This document shows positions 24,269 to 33,375 of a stretch of 64,000 nucleotides of DNA, piece by piece; within the stretch, counting starts at the first letter, position 1; every line of letters begins with the position of its first letter. This DNA comes from Caballeronia choica. GTDB lineage: Bacteria; Pseudomonadota; Gammaproteobacteria; Burkholderiales; Burkholderiaceae. A program made the translations under genes and the position numbers. The notes under the pieces are model-generated. The model searched no databases. It saw nothing but the letters and a program-made list of their open reading frames with translations, and was not told the origin of the DNA. The stretch lies in NCBI RefSeq assembly GCF_001544535.1, contig NZ_FCON02000002.1:1-64000 (forward strand), given 5' to 3'.

Positions 24269-25321
24269 TCAACGCGGCGCCGTGCGCGCTTCGGCGGCCG
24301 GAATGCCCGATGCCATGCCCGGGCTGGCGGTCTCACTCAGCAGAGGAACGGTCGATAGAAATCGGTCGAACCAGGGTTCCCAAATCGGAATTGCGCGGTC
24401 GACCATGAACATTCCATGACCGTCGCGACCGAACGGCGGCTCGATGACGAGCTGTCCGGTCCCGCCGGCGGACTGGAAGGCGCTAAACCACTGCCTGACT
24501 ACCTCGGGTGCGAAATACTGGTCATTCTCGACGTAGTGCCAGAGCACCGGCACATGAGTGGTCGCGGCGAAGTGGCCGATGGTCGCTGTCATGCTTTCGG
24601 GCGCGCAGGGTTCACCGGGACGCTTGGTCGGGTTTCCGCCCCGCCCTCCGGAAAAATTGACCACTGCGATCACGCCAGGCGGTGAAAGGCTTGCTGCCGC
24701 GAGCGAGGCGAATCCGCCGGCCGACTGGCCCACGAGCACTATTTTTTGGCTGTCGACATACGACAGCGTCCCCGCGAATCGAATGGTTGCAAGCAGGTCT
24801 TTTGCAGCCTCCAACCCGGCATGCCCATAGTCAGGCGCTTCGCAAGACCCTGTGTCTTCGGCGAAGCTGCCGCCGGTGGCGCCATATCCGCGGCGTATGG
24901 GCACGATGACGGCGAATCCTCGGGCGACGAATTCCCGGATTTGCGCGATCTTCCTGAAGCGCCCGATTTTGCTTCGGTCGAATGCGTTCGGCGGGTTGCC
25001 GTGGCTGAGAACGATAAGCGGAAACGGTCCGTCGCCCTCGGGCCTGTAAACGGTCGCGGTCAGTTCGCGTTGCTTGTCGCCGAACAGGCCGCGCTCGGTC
25101 ATCGGGACCTCAACAATCGTTTCGTGCAGGTCGGAAGCCAACTGCGCGGGTTCTTCTGCCTGTGCTCGTTGCGCGAGTCCCACGATCAAGCAGATGCAGC
25201 CGAGGATCCGCAGCAGCAGGGCGGCGGTGGCGATGCGCCTGGTGACATGAGCAAGCACACGCGCTTGTCCCGCAAGCGATGCATTTCTATCGATAGCGGG
25301 CTTCGATGGTCCGGTGGTCAT
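24269..25321 (-). CDS. Exported alpha/beta hydrolase (dienelactone hydrolase-like)
   Basis: A 350-residue serine hydrolase with an unusually long, basic N-terminal region followed by a hydrophobic segment (ATAALLLRILGCICLIVGLA) near residues 33-52, acting as signal or anchor. The catalytic elbow is VLVGQSAGGFASLAAA (Ser), with the acid in HYVENDQYF and the base in GRDGHGMF. A SHGNPPNAFDRS loop forms the oxyanion side. It probably hydrolyses esters in the periplasm. The start may lie further in, since the first 30 residues are not conserved-looking. Monocistronic, convergent with the PsiF gene. Confidence 0.8.
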   Translation of the reverse strand: MTTGPSKPAIDRNASLAGQARVLAHVTRRIATAALLLRILGCICLIVGLAQRAQAEEPAQLASDLHETIVEVPMTERGLFGDKQRELTATVYRPEGDGPFPLIVLSHGNPPNAFDRSKIGRFRKIAQIREFVARGFAVIVPIRRGYGATGGSFAEDTGSCEAPDYGHAGLEAAKDLLATIRFAGTLSYVDSQKIVLVGQSAGGFASLAAASLSPPGVIAVVNFSGGRGGNPTKRPGEPCAPESMTATIGHFAATTHVPVLWHYVENDQYFAPEVVRQWFSAFQSAGGTGQLVIEPPFGRDGHGMFMVDRAIPIWEPWFDRFLSTVPLLSETASPGMASGIPAAEARTAPR

Positions 25322-25838
25322 GGAGGCAGCGTGATTGGAAGTTTCGGAACCGTTTGACGGATGATGGCGATACCGGACAAGAATCTTTTCTATTGCTTCC
25401 CTTGTCCGATAACCGGCTCAGTATCGCTTGATGTTCGTAAGCTCATGAGGGAATGCCAGACCTCGTCGGCGTAGATCGCAGAGAGTGCGGCGGATGAAAC
25501 CTACATTATTTATTCATGAAACAGGCTTGCCGTGAACTACATTCGTTAGTAAAGGAATCACGCGGCGCTGATGGAAGAACGCGAAGTTAGGCAATCGTAA
25601 GTTCAAGAATCGACATATACCGGAACCGCAGTCGGGGAACAAATTTGCAATCACGATATTCAGCTTCGTAAGGATCACTATATACCAGGAAAGACGCGAT
25701 CAAGTAGTGTCATTCAAGGGGCGACGCGCGTGACAGATTTCATTGTCTCGTCGTGTCGAGGATGACTTTGAGACTTCTTTGGCTCCAGCTCCCATCAACG
25801 TCTAACTGACCAATTTGGGTCACTTTCAGGGGTCTGTA
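25322..25838. other. Intergenic region with inverted repeat CGGACAAG/CTTGTCCG
   Basis: About 520 bp, relatively AT-rich, without a credible gene. At 25374-25408 an 8-bp inverted repeat (CGGACAAG and CTTGTCCG, 19-base spacer) lies about 50 bp upstream of the minus-strand hydrolase and could be an operator or a hairpin. The S10 peptidase promoter must also be in this stretch. Confidence 0.4.
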
Positions 25839-27449
25839 ATGAATACAGCTGCACGTAACGATGCTTTACCTGATGAACCGCTCGTCGATACGACGCCATA
25901 CGGATACGGTCCGGACGATTCAATCACCGATGTCACCGAGAATGCCGCGATCACGCATCACACGTTGAAGATTCATGGAAAATCGATTTCCTATACGGCG
26001 CGGGCAGGTCATCTCGTGACGACCGATACTTATAACGCACGGCCTGGCGCGAAATTATTCTACGTGGCGTTCACCGTCGATGGCGCGGCGCCTTCCACGC
26101 GTCCGGTCACTTTTTTCTATAACGGCGGTCCCGGCTCATCGTCGGTTTTCCTGCTCCTGGGGTCGTTCGGACCGAGAAGGATAAAGACGAGTATGCCGAG
26201 CTTCACGCCGCCGGCGCCCTATGCGCTGGAAGACAACCAGGACAGCCTGCTCGACCAGAGTGACCTGGTGTTTATCGATCCGGTCGGCACGGGTTACTCG
26301 ACAGCGGTCGAGCCTCATACCAACAAGGATTTCTGGGGCGTCGACCAGGATGCGACTTGCATCAAGCAGTTCGTCAAGCGTTATCTGACAGTGTTCAACC
26401 GTTGGAACTCGCCGAAGTATCTGTTTGGTGAATCCTATGGAACGCCGCGCACCTGTGTGCTCACCTGGCTGTTGCACGAGGACGGCGTGGACTTGAACGG
26501 GATCGTCCTGCAGTCTTCGATTCTCGACTATTCCCAAGCGGGCAATCCGATCGGCATTCTGCCGACGTTCGCGGCCGACGCCTGGTTCCACAAGAAAGTG
26601 ACGCTCGACCCGGTTCCCGCCGACTTGCCCGACTTCATGGAGAAGGTGGCAGAGTTCGCAAGCGATCCCTATGCGAACGCATTGGCCGCTTTCCCGACAG
26701 TCGATCCCACCGTGCTGAAGTATCTCAGCGATATCCTTGGCATCCCGGGCATCGTTCTCCAGTACTGGCAGCTCAACCCCTCGATGGGAAACGGCTCGGT
26801 GTTCCTGACGAGCCTCCTGCTGGATGCGGGGCTGGCTATCGGCGCCTACGACGGCCGGGTGACGGGCGACGACACCGGCATCGCCGAATACGTCGCGCCG
26901 GACTCGGGCGGCAACGATCCCACGATGGCTGCCGTGGGCGGCGTGTATACGGCGATGTGGAACGTGTACCTCAACGAGGAATTGAAATACACCTCGATAT
27001 CGCCGTTCATGGACCTGAACGATCTGGCGTTCGATAACTGGGACTTCAGCCATGTCGATCCGACGGGCGCCCAACGGGGTGGCATCGGAAGCCTCTACAC
27101 GGCGGGCGATCTTGCTGCCGCGATGGAAATCAATCCGTACCTGAGAGTGTTTTCGGCAAACGGCTACTACGACGCCGTAACGCCATTCTTCCAGACTGTG
27201 ATCAATTTTCAGTACATGCCGGTGGGAAGCCCGCAGCCGCTGAACAACCTGACGATCAAGTATTACCCGTCGGGGCATATGGTCTATCTGGACAATGCGT
27301 CCAGAACCGCGATGAAGGCGGACCTCGCGTCGTTCTATGGCGAGGCAGAGACACATGTCGCCAATATCAAGGCTGCGATCCAGCCCGAACAGAAGGCAAT
27401 AACGGGCGTTGCGAGATATCGCAGGCGTTCCAGCCGCACGCCTTACTGA
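25839..27449 (+). CDS. Serine carboxypeptidase-like peptidase, family S10
   Basis: A 536-residue S10 peptidase. Family motifs are in order: the oxyanion segment VTFFYNGGPGSSSVFLLLGS near residues 88-107, DLVFIDPVGTGYS, the nucleophile elbow LFGESYGTPRTC with Ser199, the acid in NGYYDAVTPFF, and the base in YPSGHMVYLD. The ATG at 25839 is chosen because AGGGG lies nine bases upstream; an in-frame TTG occurs eight codons earlier. No signal peptide is visible, unlike eukaryotic vacuolar and secreted relatives, so it may be cytoplasmic or exported by another route. S10 enzymes cleave C-terminal residues at acidic pH, or act as acyltransferases. Confidence 0.88.
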   Translation: MNTAARNDALPDEPLVDTTPYGYGPDDSITDVTENAAITHHTLKIHGKSISYTARAGHLVTTDTYNARPGAKLFYVAFTVDGAAPSTRPVTFFYNGGPGSSSVFLLLGSFGPRRIKTSMPSFTPPAPYALEDNQDSLLDQSDLVFIDPVGTGYSTAVEPHTNKDFWGVDQDATCIKQFVKRYLTVFNRWNSPKYLFGESYGTPRTCVLTWLLHEDGVDLNGIVLQSSILDYSQAGNPIGILPTFAADAWFHKKVTLDPVPADLPDFMEKVAEFASDPYANALAAFPTVDPTVLKYLSDILGIPGIVLQYWQLNPSMGNGSVFLTSLLLDAGLAIGAYDGRVTGDDTGIAEYVAPDSGGNDPTMAAVGGVYTAMWNVYLNEELKYTSISPFMDLNDLAFDNWDFSHVDPTGAQRGGIGSLYTAGDLAAAMEINPYLRVFSANGYYDAVTPFFQTVINFQYMPVGSPQPLNNLTIKYYPSGHMVYLDNASRTAMKADLASFYGEAETHVANIKAAIQPEQKAITGVARYRRRSSRTPY

Positions 27450-27484
27450 AAGCGTGGCCGGTATCGAGCGCGAGCCGGCTACCC

Positions 27485-28117
27485 TCAACCAGCGCTTTCT
27501 TCCTTGCGCCTCTTGCGATGTGCGGCAACCTTCGCGCGATTGCCGCAGATCGCCATGCTGCACCAGCGGCGCGCATGGCCGCGTGTGTGATCGGCGAACA
27601 GCAGCGTGCAGGCGGGGCCTTCGCACGCCTTGACTTGCGTGAAGTCCTCGTCGCACACGACTCTCGCCAGTGCTTCGACGATCGGCATCAGCAACGACTC
27701 CGCCGCCGGCCAGCGCCGGCGCATGTGGAAAGCGAAGCCAGTTGCACTGTGTGCATCGTCGATGACGATCTCGCCGTGCTGCTCATCGCGCTCCAGCACG
27801 CGATTGAGCGGCTCGAGATCGCGCAGGTCTTTCGCCGATAACGGGCGTCCCTTTCGCTTGTACACGAACGTCCTGAACCACTCGCGCAAGTCGCGTGCCT
27901 TCGCCGCGACTTCGTCGAGTTCGGCCGGCGTGGCTTCTCCGCGTATGCGCCGGATCACGTCCGCGGGTACGAACTCCGCCTGTTCAAGCCAGCTCAGCAA
28001 ACCCTCTCCGTCGGCGATCCAGTCGATCGGCTCATCCACCGGTGTGGCCACCGAGTTCAGGAAATCCAGTCCGGGCGCATCGGCGAGAAAGATCGCCGGA
28101 ATCTCACGGTAGTTCAT
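27485..28117 (-). CDS. ABATE/CGNR zinc-finger transcriptional regulator
   Basis: A 210-residue putative regulator. The N-terminal two-thirds correspond to the ABATE (stress-induced) domain (GLDFLNSVATPVDEPIDW and later PLSAKDLRDL). The C-terminus is the CGNR zinc finger: KACEGPACTLLFADHTRG, then ARRWCSMAICGNRAKVAAHR, with four zinc-ligand cysteines. Proteins of this kind are thought to bind DNA, but few have been studied. It is divergent from the hydrolase-reductase-SDR operon at 28289, and the gap has an inverted GTTAC repeat over a promoter, so it is the likely regulator of that operon. Confidence 0.85.
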   Translation of the reverse strand: MNYREIPAIFLADAPGLDFLNSVATPVDEPIDWIADGEGLLSWLEQAEFVPADVIRRIRGEATPAELDEVAAKARDLREWFRTFVYKRKGRPLSAKDLRDLEPLNRVLERDEQHGEIVIDDAHSATGFAFHMRRRWPAAESLLMPIVEALARVVCDEDFTQVKACEGPACTLLFADHTRGHARRWCSMAICGNRAKVAAHRKRRKEESAG

Positions 28118-28172
28118 TTTTCAGGTCAGGCGCGATGTCACGATGGTTTAATCGTAACCGCTAAAAATGGTC

Positions 28173-28203
28173 TTGACAAGTTACCGTATCGTTCAGTAAC
28201 CTC
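28173..28203 (+). promoter_or_regulatory. Promoter with overlapping GTTAC inverted repeat
   Basis: A perfect -35 (TTGACA, 28173-28178) lies 18 bases from a weak -10 (TAACCT). Over the spacer and -10 is GTTAC-N11-GTAAC, an inverted repeat, and a further AGGTTAC occurs near 28220. The arrangement would let a bound regulator block the operon at 28289. The CGNR protein encoded divergently is the candidate ligand-responsive regulator; this is inference. Confidence 0.5.
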
Positions 28204-28288
28204 ACTATCAACGTTTTACAGGTTACATGAGCCGCCTGGTTGGAACCGTCCGGTTCGAGCCAAACCCCTCCACATCGGGAGACACGCC

Positions 28289-29143
28289 ATGTCCAGGATT
28301 TCTCATCGTCATATTGACGTCGATGGTTTCAAGGTTTTTTATCGGGAAGCCGGTCCGGCCGACGCGCCGAAGCTTCTGCTGTTGCACGGCTTTCCAAGTT
28401 CCAGCCATATGTTTCGCGACCTGATCCCGTTGCTCGCGGACCGCTTTCATATAGTCGCGCCCGATCTTCCGGGCTTCGGTTTGTCGGACATGCCGAGCCG
28501 CCAGACCTTCGCCTACACGTTCGACAACCTTGCCGGCGTGATCGACCGCTTCACCGAAACGATCGGCTTCGATCGTTACGCGCTCTACGTGTTCGATTAC
28601 GGCGCGCCGACCGGCTTCCGGCTTGCGTTGAAGCATCCGGAGCGCATTACGGCGATCGTTTCGCAGAACGGCAACGCGTATGAGGAAGGTTTGAGCGACG
28701 GCTGGAATCCGATTCGCGCCTATTGGCAAGCGCCCACGCAGGCAAACCGCGATGCGCTGCGCGCGTTGCTCACGAAGGAAACCACGACCTGGCAATACAC
28801 GCACGGCGTGAGCGATCCGTCAGCGCTGTCCCCCGACGGCTATTCGCTCGATGACTACTACCTGAGCCGTCCGGGCGCGCATGAGATTCAACTCGACTTG
28901 TTCGGTGACTACCGGAACAACGTCGCGTTGTATCCGGCGTTCCAGGAATATTTCCGCGCGCACCGTCCGCGCTTGCTCGCGGTGTGGGGCAAGAACGACC
29001 CGTTCTTCCTCCCTGCGGGCGCGGAAGCCTTCAGGCGCGACATCCCCGACGCGGACGTGCGCTTCTTCGACACGGGCCATTTCGCGCTCGAAACGCACGC
29101 GGCGGAGATCGCGGCGGCCATCGCCAGTTTCCTGGCTCACTGA
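28289..29143 (+). CDS. Alpha/beta hydrolase, dehalogenase/epoxide hydrolase-like
   Basis: A 284-residue cytoplasmic alpha/beta hydrolase. The oxyanion loop is LLLHGFPSSSHMFRDL, the nucleophile is Asp in YVFDYGAPTGFRLAL, and the base lies in FFDTGHFALETH. Asp at the elbow places it with haloalkane dehalogenases, fluoroacetate dehalogenases and epoxide hydrolases; the Trp next to the nucleophile in haloalkane dehalogenases is Tyr here. GGGAG precedes the ATG. First gene of a three-gene operon with a zinc-type oxidoreductase and an SDR, suggesting sequential hydrolysis and redox steps on a small xenobiotic or signal molecule. Confidence 0.88.
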   Translation: MSRISHRHIDVDGFKVFYREAGPADAPKLLLLHGFPSSSHMFRDLIPLLADRFHIVAPDLPGFGLSDMPSRQTFAYTFDNLAGVIDRFTETIGFDRYALYVFDYGAPTGFRLALKHPERITAIVSQNGNAYEEGLSDGWNPIRAYWQAPTQANRDALRALLTKETTTWQYTHGVSDPSALSPDGYSLDDYYLSRPGAHEIQLDLFGDYRNNVALYPAFQEYFRAHRPRLLAVWGKNDPFFLPAGAEAFRRDIPDADVRFFDTGHFALETHAAEIAAAIASFLAH

Positions 29144-29169
29144 CTACTCACCATCCAAGGAGAAGACTC

Positions 29170-30141
29170 ATGCGCGCAATCGTCCTCGAAAAATTTGGCG
29201 GTCTGGATAGCCTCGTGTACACAAACATTCCTGAGCCCGAGCCGCTGGAAGGTCATGTGGTGATCGAGATCAAGGCCTTCGGCATCAACCACGCCGAACT
29301 GCACATGCGGCGCGGCGAGTGGGCGGAAGCGGCCCGGGTGAGCGGCATCGAATGCGTTGGCATCGTGAAGTCGTGTCCGGGCGGTGAATTTCCGGTCGGT
29401 GCAAAAGTGGCGGCGCTGATGGGCGGCCTCGGGCGGACCATCAACGGAAGTTATGCCGAGTACACGCGGGCGCCGGTGTCGAACGTCGCGCTGATCGAAT
29501 CCGACGTTCCATGGGCCGAACTCGCGGCGATTCCCGAAACCTATGCGACCGCCTGGACGTGTCTCTTTCGCAACCTCGAAATCGTCGAGGGCCAAACCGT
29601 GGTGATACGCGGCGCGACATCGTCGTTCGGGCAGGCCGCGGTCAAGCTCGCTGTCAATGCGGGCGCAAAGGTGATCGCCACGACGCGCAATCCCGCGCGC
29701 TTTGCGATGCTCGAAGCAATCGGCGCATCGCGCGTCGAAGTCGAAAGCGCGGATCTCTCGAAGCGTATTGCAGAGGCCAGGCAGATCGACGCCGTGCTCG
29801 ATCTCGTCGGCAACAGCACGATCCTCGATTCGCTCGCGATGCTGCGTCGCGGTGGCCGCGCGTGCCTCGCGGGATGGCTCGGCGGTCTTGCGCCCATCGC
29901 CGATTTCAATCCGCTCTTGCAGATGTCGAGCGGCGTGTATCTGACTTTCTTCGGCAGCTTCGTGTTCGGCACGCCGGGCTTCCCGCTGTCCGATGTGCCG
30001 CTGCAGGCGATTGCCGCTGATGTGGCGGCCGGTCGCCTCGACGCGAAGCCGTCACGCGTGTTCGCTTTCGACGAGATCCGCGAAGCGCATCGCGTGATGG
30101 AGGCTAACGAGGCCGGCGGAAAGATGGTCGTGGTTCATTGA
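29170..30141 (+). CDS. Zinc-type alcohol dehydrogenase / quinone oxidoreductase family protein
   Basis: A 323-residue MDR-superfamily enzyme. It begins MRAIVLEKFGGLDSLVYTNI, has the GroES-like segment FGINHAELHMRRGEW, and the nucleotide site VVIRGATSSFGQAAVKLAVN, a variant of the AxxGxxG fingerprint used for NADPH. The structural-zinc cysteine cluster of alcohol dehydrogenases is absent, so a quinone- or enone-reductase activity is more likely than alcohol oxidation. AAGGAGA lies six bases before the ATG at 29170. It lies 26 bp after the hydrolase and 13 bp before the SDR. Confidence 0.88.
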   Translation: MRAIVLEKFGGLDSLVYTNIPEPEPLEGHVVIEIKAFGINHAELHMRRGEWAEAARVSGIECVGIVKSCPGGEFPVGAKVAALMGGLGRTINGSYAEYTRAPVSNVALIESDVPWAELAAIPETYATAWTCLFRNLEIVEGQTVVIRGATSSFGQAAVKLAVNAGAKVIATTRNPARFAMLEAIGASRVEVESADLSKRIAEARQIDAVLDLVGNSTILDSLAMLRRGGRACLAGWLGGLAPIADFNPLLQMSSGVYLTFFGSFVFGTPGFPLSDVPLQAIAADVAAGRLDAKPSRVFAFDEIREAHRVMEANEAGGKMVVVH

Positions 30142-30154
30142 AAGGGGAAGAGAC

Positions 30155-30925
30155 ATGTCCAGCAAGGTAGCCATCGTCACCGGCGCGAGCCAGGGGATCG
30201 GACGCGCGACGGCCGTGCGGCTCGCGCGCGATTTCACGTCGATCGTGCTCGTCGCACGCAACCGGGAAAATCTCGAACAGACTGCCGACGCAGTCCGGCA
30301 GGCGGGGGCGCATGCGCTCGCCATCGACATCGATCTTGCACTGGCCGATGCCGCGCAAAAGGTGGTGGATGCAACGCTCGCTTCGTTCGGACGGATCGAC
30401 GCACTATTGAACATCGCGGGCGCGGTGCCGCAGATCGACGTCTTCGCCATGACCGATGAGCAATGGCACGACGGCCTGGCGTTAAAGCTCCATGGCGCGC
30501 GACGTCTGACGATTGCGGCATGGCCCTCGTTGAAGGCGAATTCCGGCGCGGTCGTGCTGATGTCGGGCAACTCCGCGCTGTTTCCGAAGGCGCCCTACGC
30601 GGCGGTCGGTACGATCAACGCCGCCATCGTCGCGCTGGCGAAAGCGTTCGCGGATCGCGGCATCGCGGACGGGGTGCAAGTGAACAGCGTGCTGCCCGGC
30701 CCCGTGATGACCGGACGACGGCGCTCGTATCTCGAACATTGGGCGCCTCTGCACGACATGACGGTGGAGGAAGCGACGGCACGATTTCCGGTCGAAGCAG
30801 GCATTGCGCGTTATGGCACGCCAGAGGAAATCGCGGAGTTGATGGCGTTCGTCGTGTCGCCCGCTGTCCGATGGATGACGGGGACGACGTTACGCATGGA
30901 CGGCGGGGAAGTGAAGTCGATATGA
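30155..30925 (+). CDS. SDR-family protein lacking the catalytic lysine
   Basis: A 256-residue short-chain dehydrogenase fold. The cofactor motif TGASQGIGRATAVRLA and the active-site serine region (LMSGNSALFPK) are present. The usual Tyr-x3-Lys reads APYAAVGTINAAIVAL: Tyr148 is kept, but the lysine position (152) is Gly. The N-terminal Asn of NNAG reads NIAGAV. Enzymatic activity may therefore be altered or lost, or another lysine may substitute. AGGGGAAG is a good ribosome site for the ATG at 30155. Last gene of the operon, convergent with a LysR gene. Confidence 0.8.
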   Translation: MSSKVAIVTGASQGIGRATAVRLARDFTSIVLVARNRENLEQTADAVRQAGAHALAIDIDLALADAAQKVVDATLASFGRIDALLNIAGAVPQIDVFAMTDEQWHDGLALKLHGARRLTIAAWPSLKANSGAVVLMSGNSALFPKAPYAAVGTINAAIVALAKAFADRGIADGVQVNSVLPGPVMTGRRRSYLEHWAPLHDMTVEEATARFPVEAGIARYGTPEEIAELMAFVVSPAVRWMTGTTLRMDGGEVKSI

Positions 30926-30957
30926 GAAAGGGGCAGAGCCCGCCCCAGGCTCCCCGA

Positions 30958-31869
30958 CTATCCCAATCCGGTCGCTTCCCTGTATTGCCTTGCCTGCCCC
31001 TCGACCCAACCACGAAACGCGCTCAGCGCCGCATTGTCGGACTTGCTTTCGGGAAAGGTCAGGTAGTACGAGCGCTCGCTCGGCTGCTCATGCTTGGTCG
31101 CCTGGACGAGGACACCGCGCCGCAATTCGTCCTCGATGAGCAGTCGCGGAATCAGCGCAATGCCCATGCCATGGACGGCCGCTTCGGCGAGCATCGAAAA
31201 CAGTTCGAAGCGGGGGCCCGACATGTCTCCGTCGACCTGCATGCCGCGAGACGCAAACCACTCGCGCCATGCGTAGGGGCGGGTGCTCTGCTGCAGCAGC
31301 GTGTAACGTTGCCAGTCCGCGGCCGTCAGCCGGGTTCGCCGAGTGATCAGATGCGGGCTGCACGCAGCAATCAGCGTCTCCCGCATCAGGAACTGGCCTT
31401 CCGTTCCCGGCCATGTTGCGGTGCCGGCGTGGATCGCCGCGTCAAATCCGGTGCCGTCGAACAAGAATGGACGTGCACGCGATGTGAGATTGACCGTTAT
31501 CCCGGGGTGCTCGTTGATGAATTGCGGCAGTCTGGGCAACAGCCACTTCGTGGCAAACGTGGGCACGACTGCCAGTTCCAGCGTGGCACCCTGGTCGCCT
31601 TTGGCCATTAGTTCCAGCGTGTCCCGCTCGACCTCGTCGAGGCGGGCCGCCACTCTGCGGCTATAGGTCAAACCGGCTTCGGTCAGTGCCACTCCGCGCC
31701 GGTCGCGTCTGAATAGCTTCAACCCGAGGAAATCTTCCAGCGACGCAATCTGCCGGCATATCGCGCTTTGCGTTACCGCCAGTTCATCTGCGGCCTTGGT
31801 GAAGCTTTGATGGCGCGCTGCCGTCTCGAATGCGGACAGGGCGGCCGTAGAAGGAATCTTTCGACGCAT
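30958..31869 (-). CDS. LysR-family regulator (GcvA-like)
   Basis: A 303-residue LysR-type transcription factor. The N-terminal winged helix is LSAFETAARHQSFTKAADEL, then AVTQSAICRQIASLEDFLG; the effector-binding domain starts near residue 93 (LELAVVPTFATKWLLPRLPQ), the segment typical of the GcvA/AmpR branch. It is divergent from a class III CoA-transferase gene, and the 130-bp gap holds a perfect TGTGCGA-GTT-TCGCACA palindrome that contains a T-N11-A LysR box. It most likely controls that gene and itself. The effector may be a dicarboxylate or its CoA ester. Confidence 0.9.
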   Translation of the reverse strand: MRRKIPSTAALSAFETAARHQSFTKAADELAVTQSAICRQIASLEDFLGLKLFRRDRRGVALTEAGLTYSRRVAARLDEVERDTLELMAKGDQGATLELAVVPTFATKWLLPRLPQFINEHPGITVNLTSRARPFLFDGTGFDAAIHAGTATWPGTEGQFLMRETLIAACSPHLITRRTRLTAADWQRYTLLQQSTRPYAWREWFASRGMQVDGDMSGPRFELFSMLAEAAVHGMGIALIPRLLIEDELRRGVLVQATKHEQPSERSYYLTFPESKSDNAALSAFRGWVEGQARQYREATGLG

Positions 31870-31900
31870 GGTAGCTGCTCACACAGGTTGCCAATTCAAT

Positions 31901-31917
31901 TGTGCGAGTTTCGCACA
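31901..31917. promoter_or_regulatory. LysR-type operator palindrome
   Basis: TGTGCGA-GTT-TCGCACA is a perfect inverted repeat with a three-base centre, and 31903-31915 fits the T-N11-A LysR consensus. It sits 31 bp upstream of the LysR start and about 83 bp upstream of the CoA-transferase start. Confidence 0.7.
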
Positions 31918-31999
31918 GGTCGGTGCGAACAAGTCGTTTGTGAGGCGGGAGAATTGTGGATAAATTGACAACATCCGCTGATTCAAGTTGAGAGATGAA

Positions 32000-33280
32000 A
32001 TGAGTATTGAGCACAAGTCCGCGTCATTCGAGCCGGCTTCGATGTCCGGACCCTTGCAGCAGGGAGCGCTTGCGGGCCTCCGTGTCCTCGACCTCTCGCG
32101 TGTGCTCGCGGGGCCGTGGGCCGGCCAATTGCTCGCCGATCTCGGGGCGGACGTCATCAAGGTCGAACGTCCCGGAACGGGTGACGATACGCGCACATGG
32201 GGGCCGCCCTGGCTTGCGGACGCCGACGGCGACGCAACGGGGGAATCGGCCTACTATATGAGCGCCAATCGCAACAAGCGATCCGTGACAGTAGACTTGA
32301 GCCAGCCCGAAGGACAGGCACTGGTCAAGCAACTTGCGAGCAAGGCGGATGTCCTTATCGAAAACTTCAAGGTCGGCGGACTGAGCCAGTACGGTCTTGA
32401 CTACGCGAGTCTCGACGAAGTGAATCCCCGACTGGTCTACTGCTCGATCACGGGCTTCGGACAGACCGGACCTTACGCTCCACGCGCCGGCTACGACTTC
32501 CTGATGCAGGGCATGGGCGGACTGATGAGCCTGACGGGGCGTGCCGATGGCGCGGACGGAGAAGGTCCGCTGAAAGTCGGCGTCGCGTTGACGGACATCA
32601 TGACAGGGCTGTATGCGACAGTCGCGATTCAGGCGGCTCTGGCACACCGCGAGCGTACCTGCAAAGGACAGCATATCGACCTCGCATTGCTGGATGTGCA
32701 GATCGCCTGTCTTGCCAACCAGGCTGCCAGCTATCTGATTGGCGGCGTGGTGCCGAAGCGGATGGGGAACGCTCACCCGAGCATCGTGCCCTATCAGGAT
32801 TTCCCGACAGCCGACGGCTACATGATCATCGCGGTCGGCAACGACGGCCAGTTCGCGAAGTGCTGTGCAGCACTGGGCAGACCGGAGTGGTCCAGCGACG
32901 AACGCTTTGCGCGCAATCCGCAACGGGTGAAGCATCGCGACGAACTGATCGCATTGATCTGCGGTGTCACGGCGGGCCGCACCACCGGTGAATGGATTTC
33001 CATCATGGAAGCGGCGGGGGTTCCGTGCGGGCCGGTCAATACCATCGACAAGGTGTTCGAGGACGCGCACGTGCAATCGCGCGAGATGCGCATCGAGATG
33101 GCGCACCCTCTGTCCGAGAACGTGTCGTTGGTCGCGAATCCGATTCGGCTGTCGGAGTCGCCAGTGCAATACCGGCACGCTCCGCCGATGCTCGGCGCGC
33201 ATACTGAAGAGGTGCTGGACGCGTGGCTCGATATGTCCGGTGCTGAAATCGAAGCGCTGCGTCACAATCGGATCATCTGA
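32000..33280 (+). CDS. Class III CoA-transferase (CaiB/BaiF family), LysR-linked
   Basis: A 426-residue family III CoA-transferase that moves CoA between carboxylic acids through a mixed anhydride on an aspartate. The N-terminal signature GLRVLDLSRVLAGPWAGQLL, the GADVIKVERPG strand and the catalytic Asp199 in VALTDIMTGLYATVAIQAAL are in place, and length is normal. The ATG at 32000 follows a GAGAG-like site; an in-frame TTG is four codons earlier. No dehydrogenase accompanies it. The pairing with a GcvA-like LysR resembles glutarate CoA-transferase loci, so a dicarboxylate is a reasonable but unproven substrate. Confidence 0.9.
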   Translation: MSIEHKSASFEPASMSGPLQQGALAGLRVLDLSRVLAGPWAGQLLADLGADVIKVERPGTGDDTRTWGPPWLADADGDATGESAYYMSANRNKRSVTVDLSQPEGQALVKQLASKADVLIENFKVGGLSQYGLDYASLDEVNPRLVYCSITGFGQTGPYAPRAGYDFLMQGMGGLMSLTGRADGADGEGPLKVGVALTDIMTGLYATVAIQAALAHRERTCKGQHIDLALLDVQIACLANQAASYLIGGVVPKRMGNAHPSIVPYQDFPTADGYMIIAVGNDGQFAKCCAALGRPEWSSDERFARNPQRVKHRDELIALICGVTAGRTTGEWISIMEAAGVPCGPVNTIDKVFEDAHVQSREMRIEMAHPLSENVSLVANPIRLSESPVQYRHAPPMLGAHTEEVLDAWLDMSGAEIEALRHNRII

Positions 33281-33375
33281 CGGGCGCAGCCGAATTGCAG
33301 ACTCGCTGTGCGGAGCGGCAGGCCCCGAGGATCACCACCGGGTCACGCCGCTTCGACCAATGATGGACAAGCGCC

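Noticed and set aside
26136-27656. Long minus-strand open frame opposite the S10 peptidase
   Set aside because: No recognisable sequence, while all S10 motifs are in order on the plus strand.
30930-30946. GGGGC/GCCCC hairpin after the SDR gene
   Set aside because: A five-base stem without a T-run is expected by chance at this GC content.
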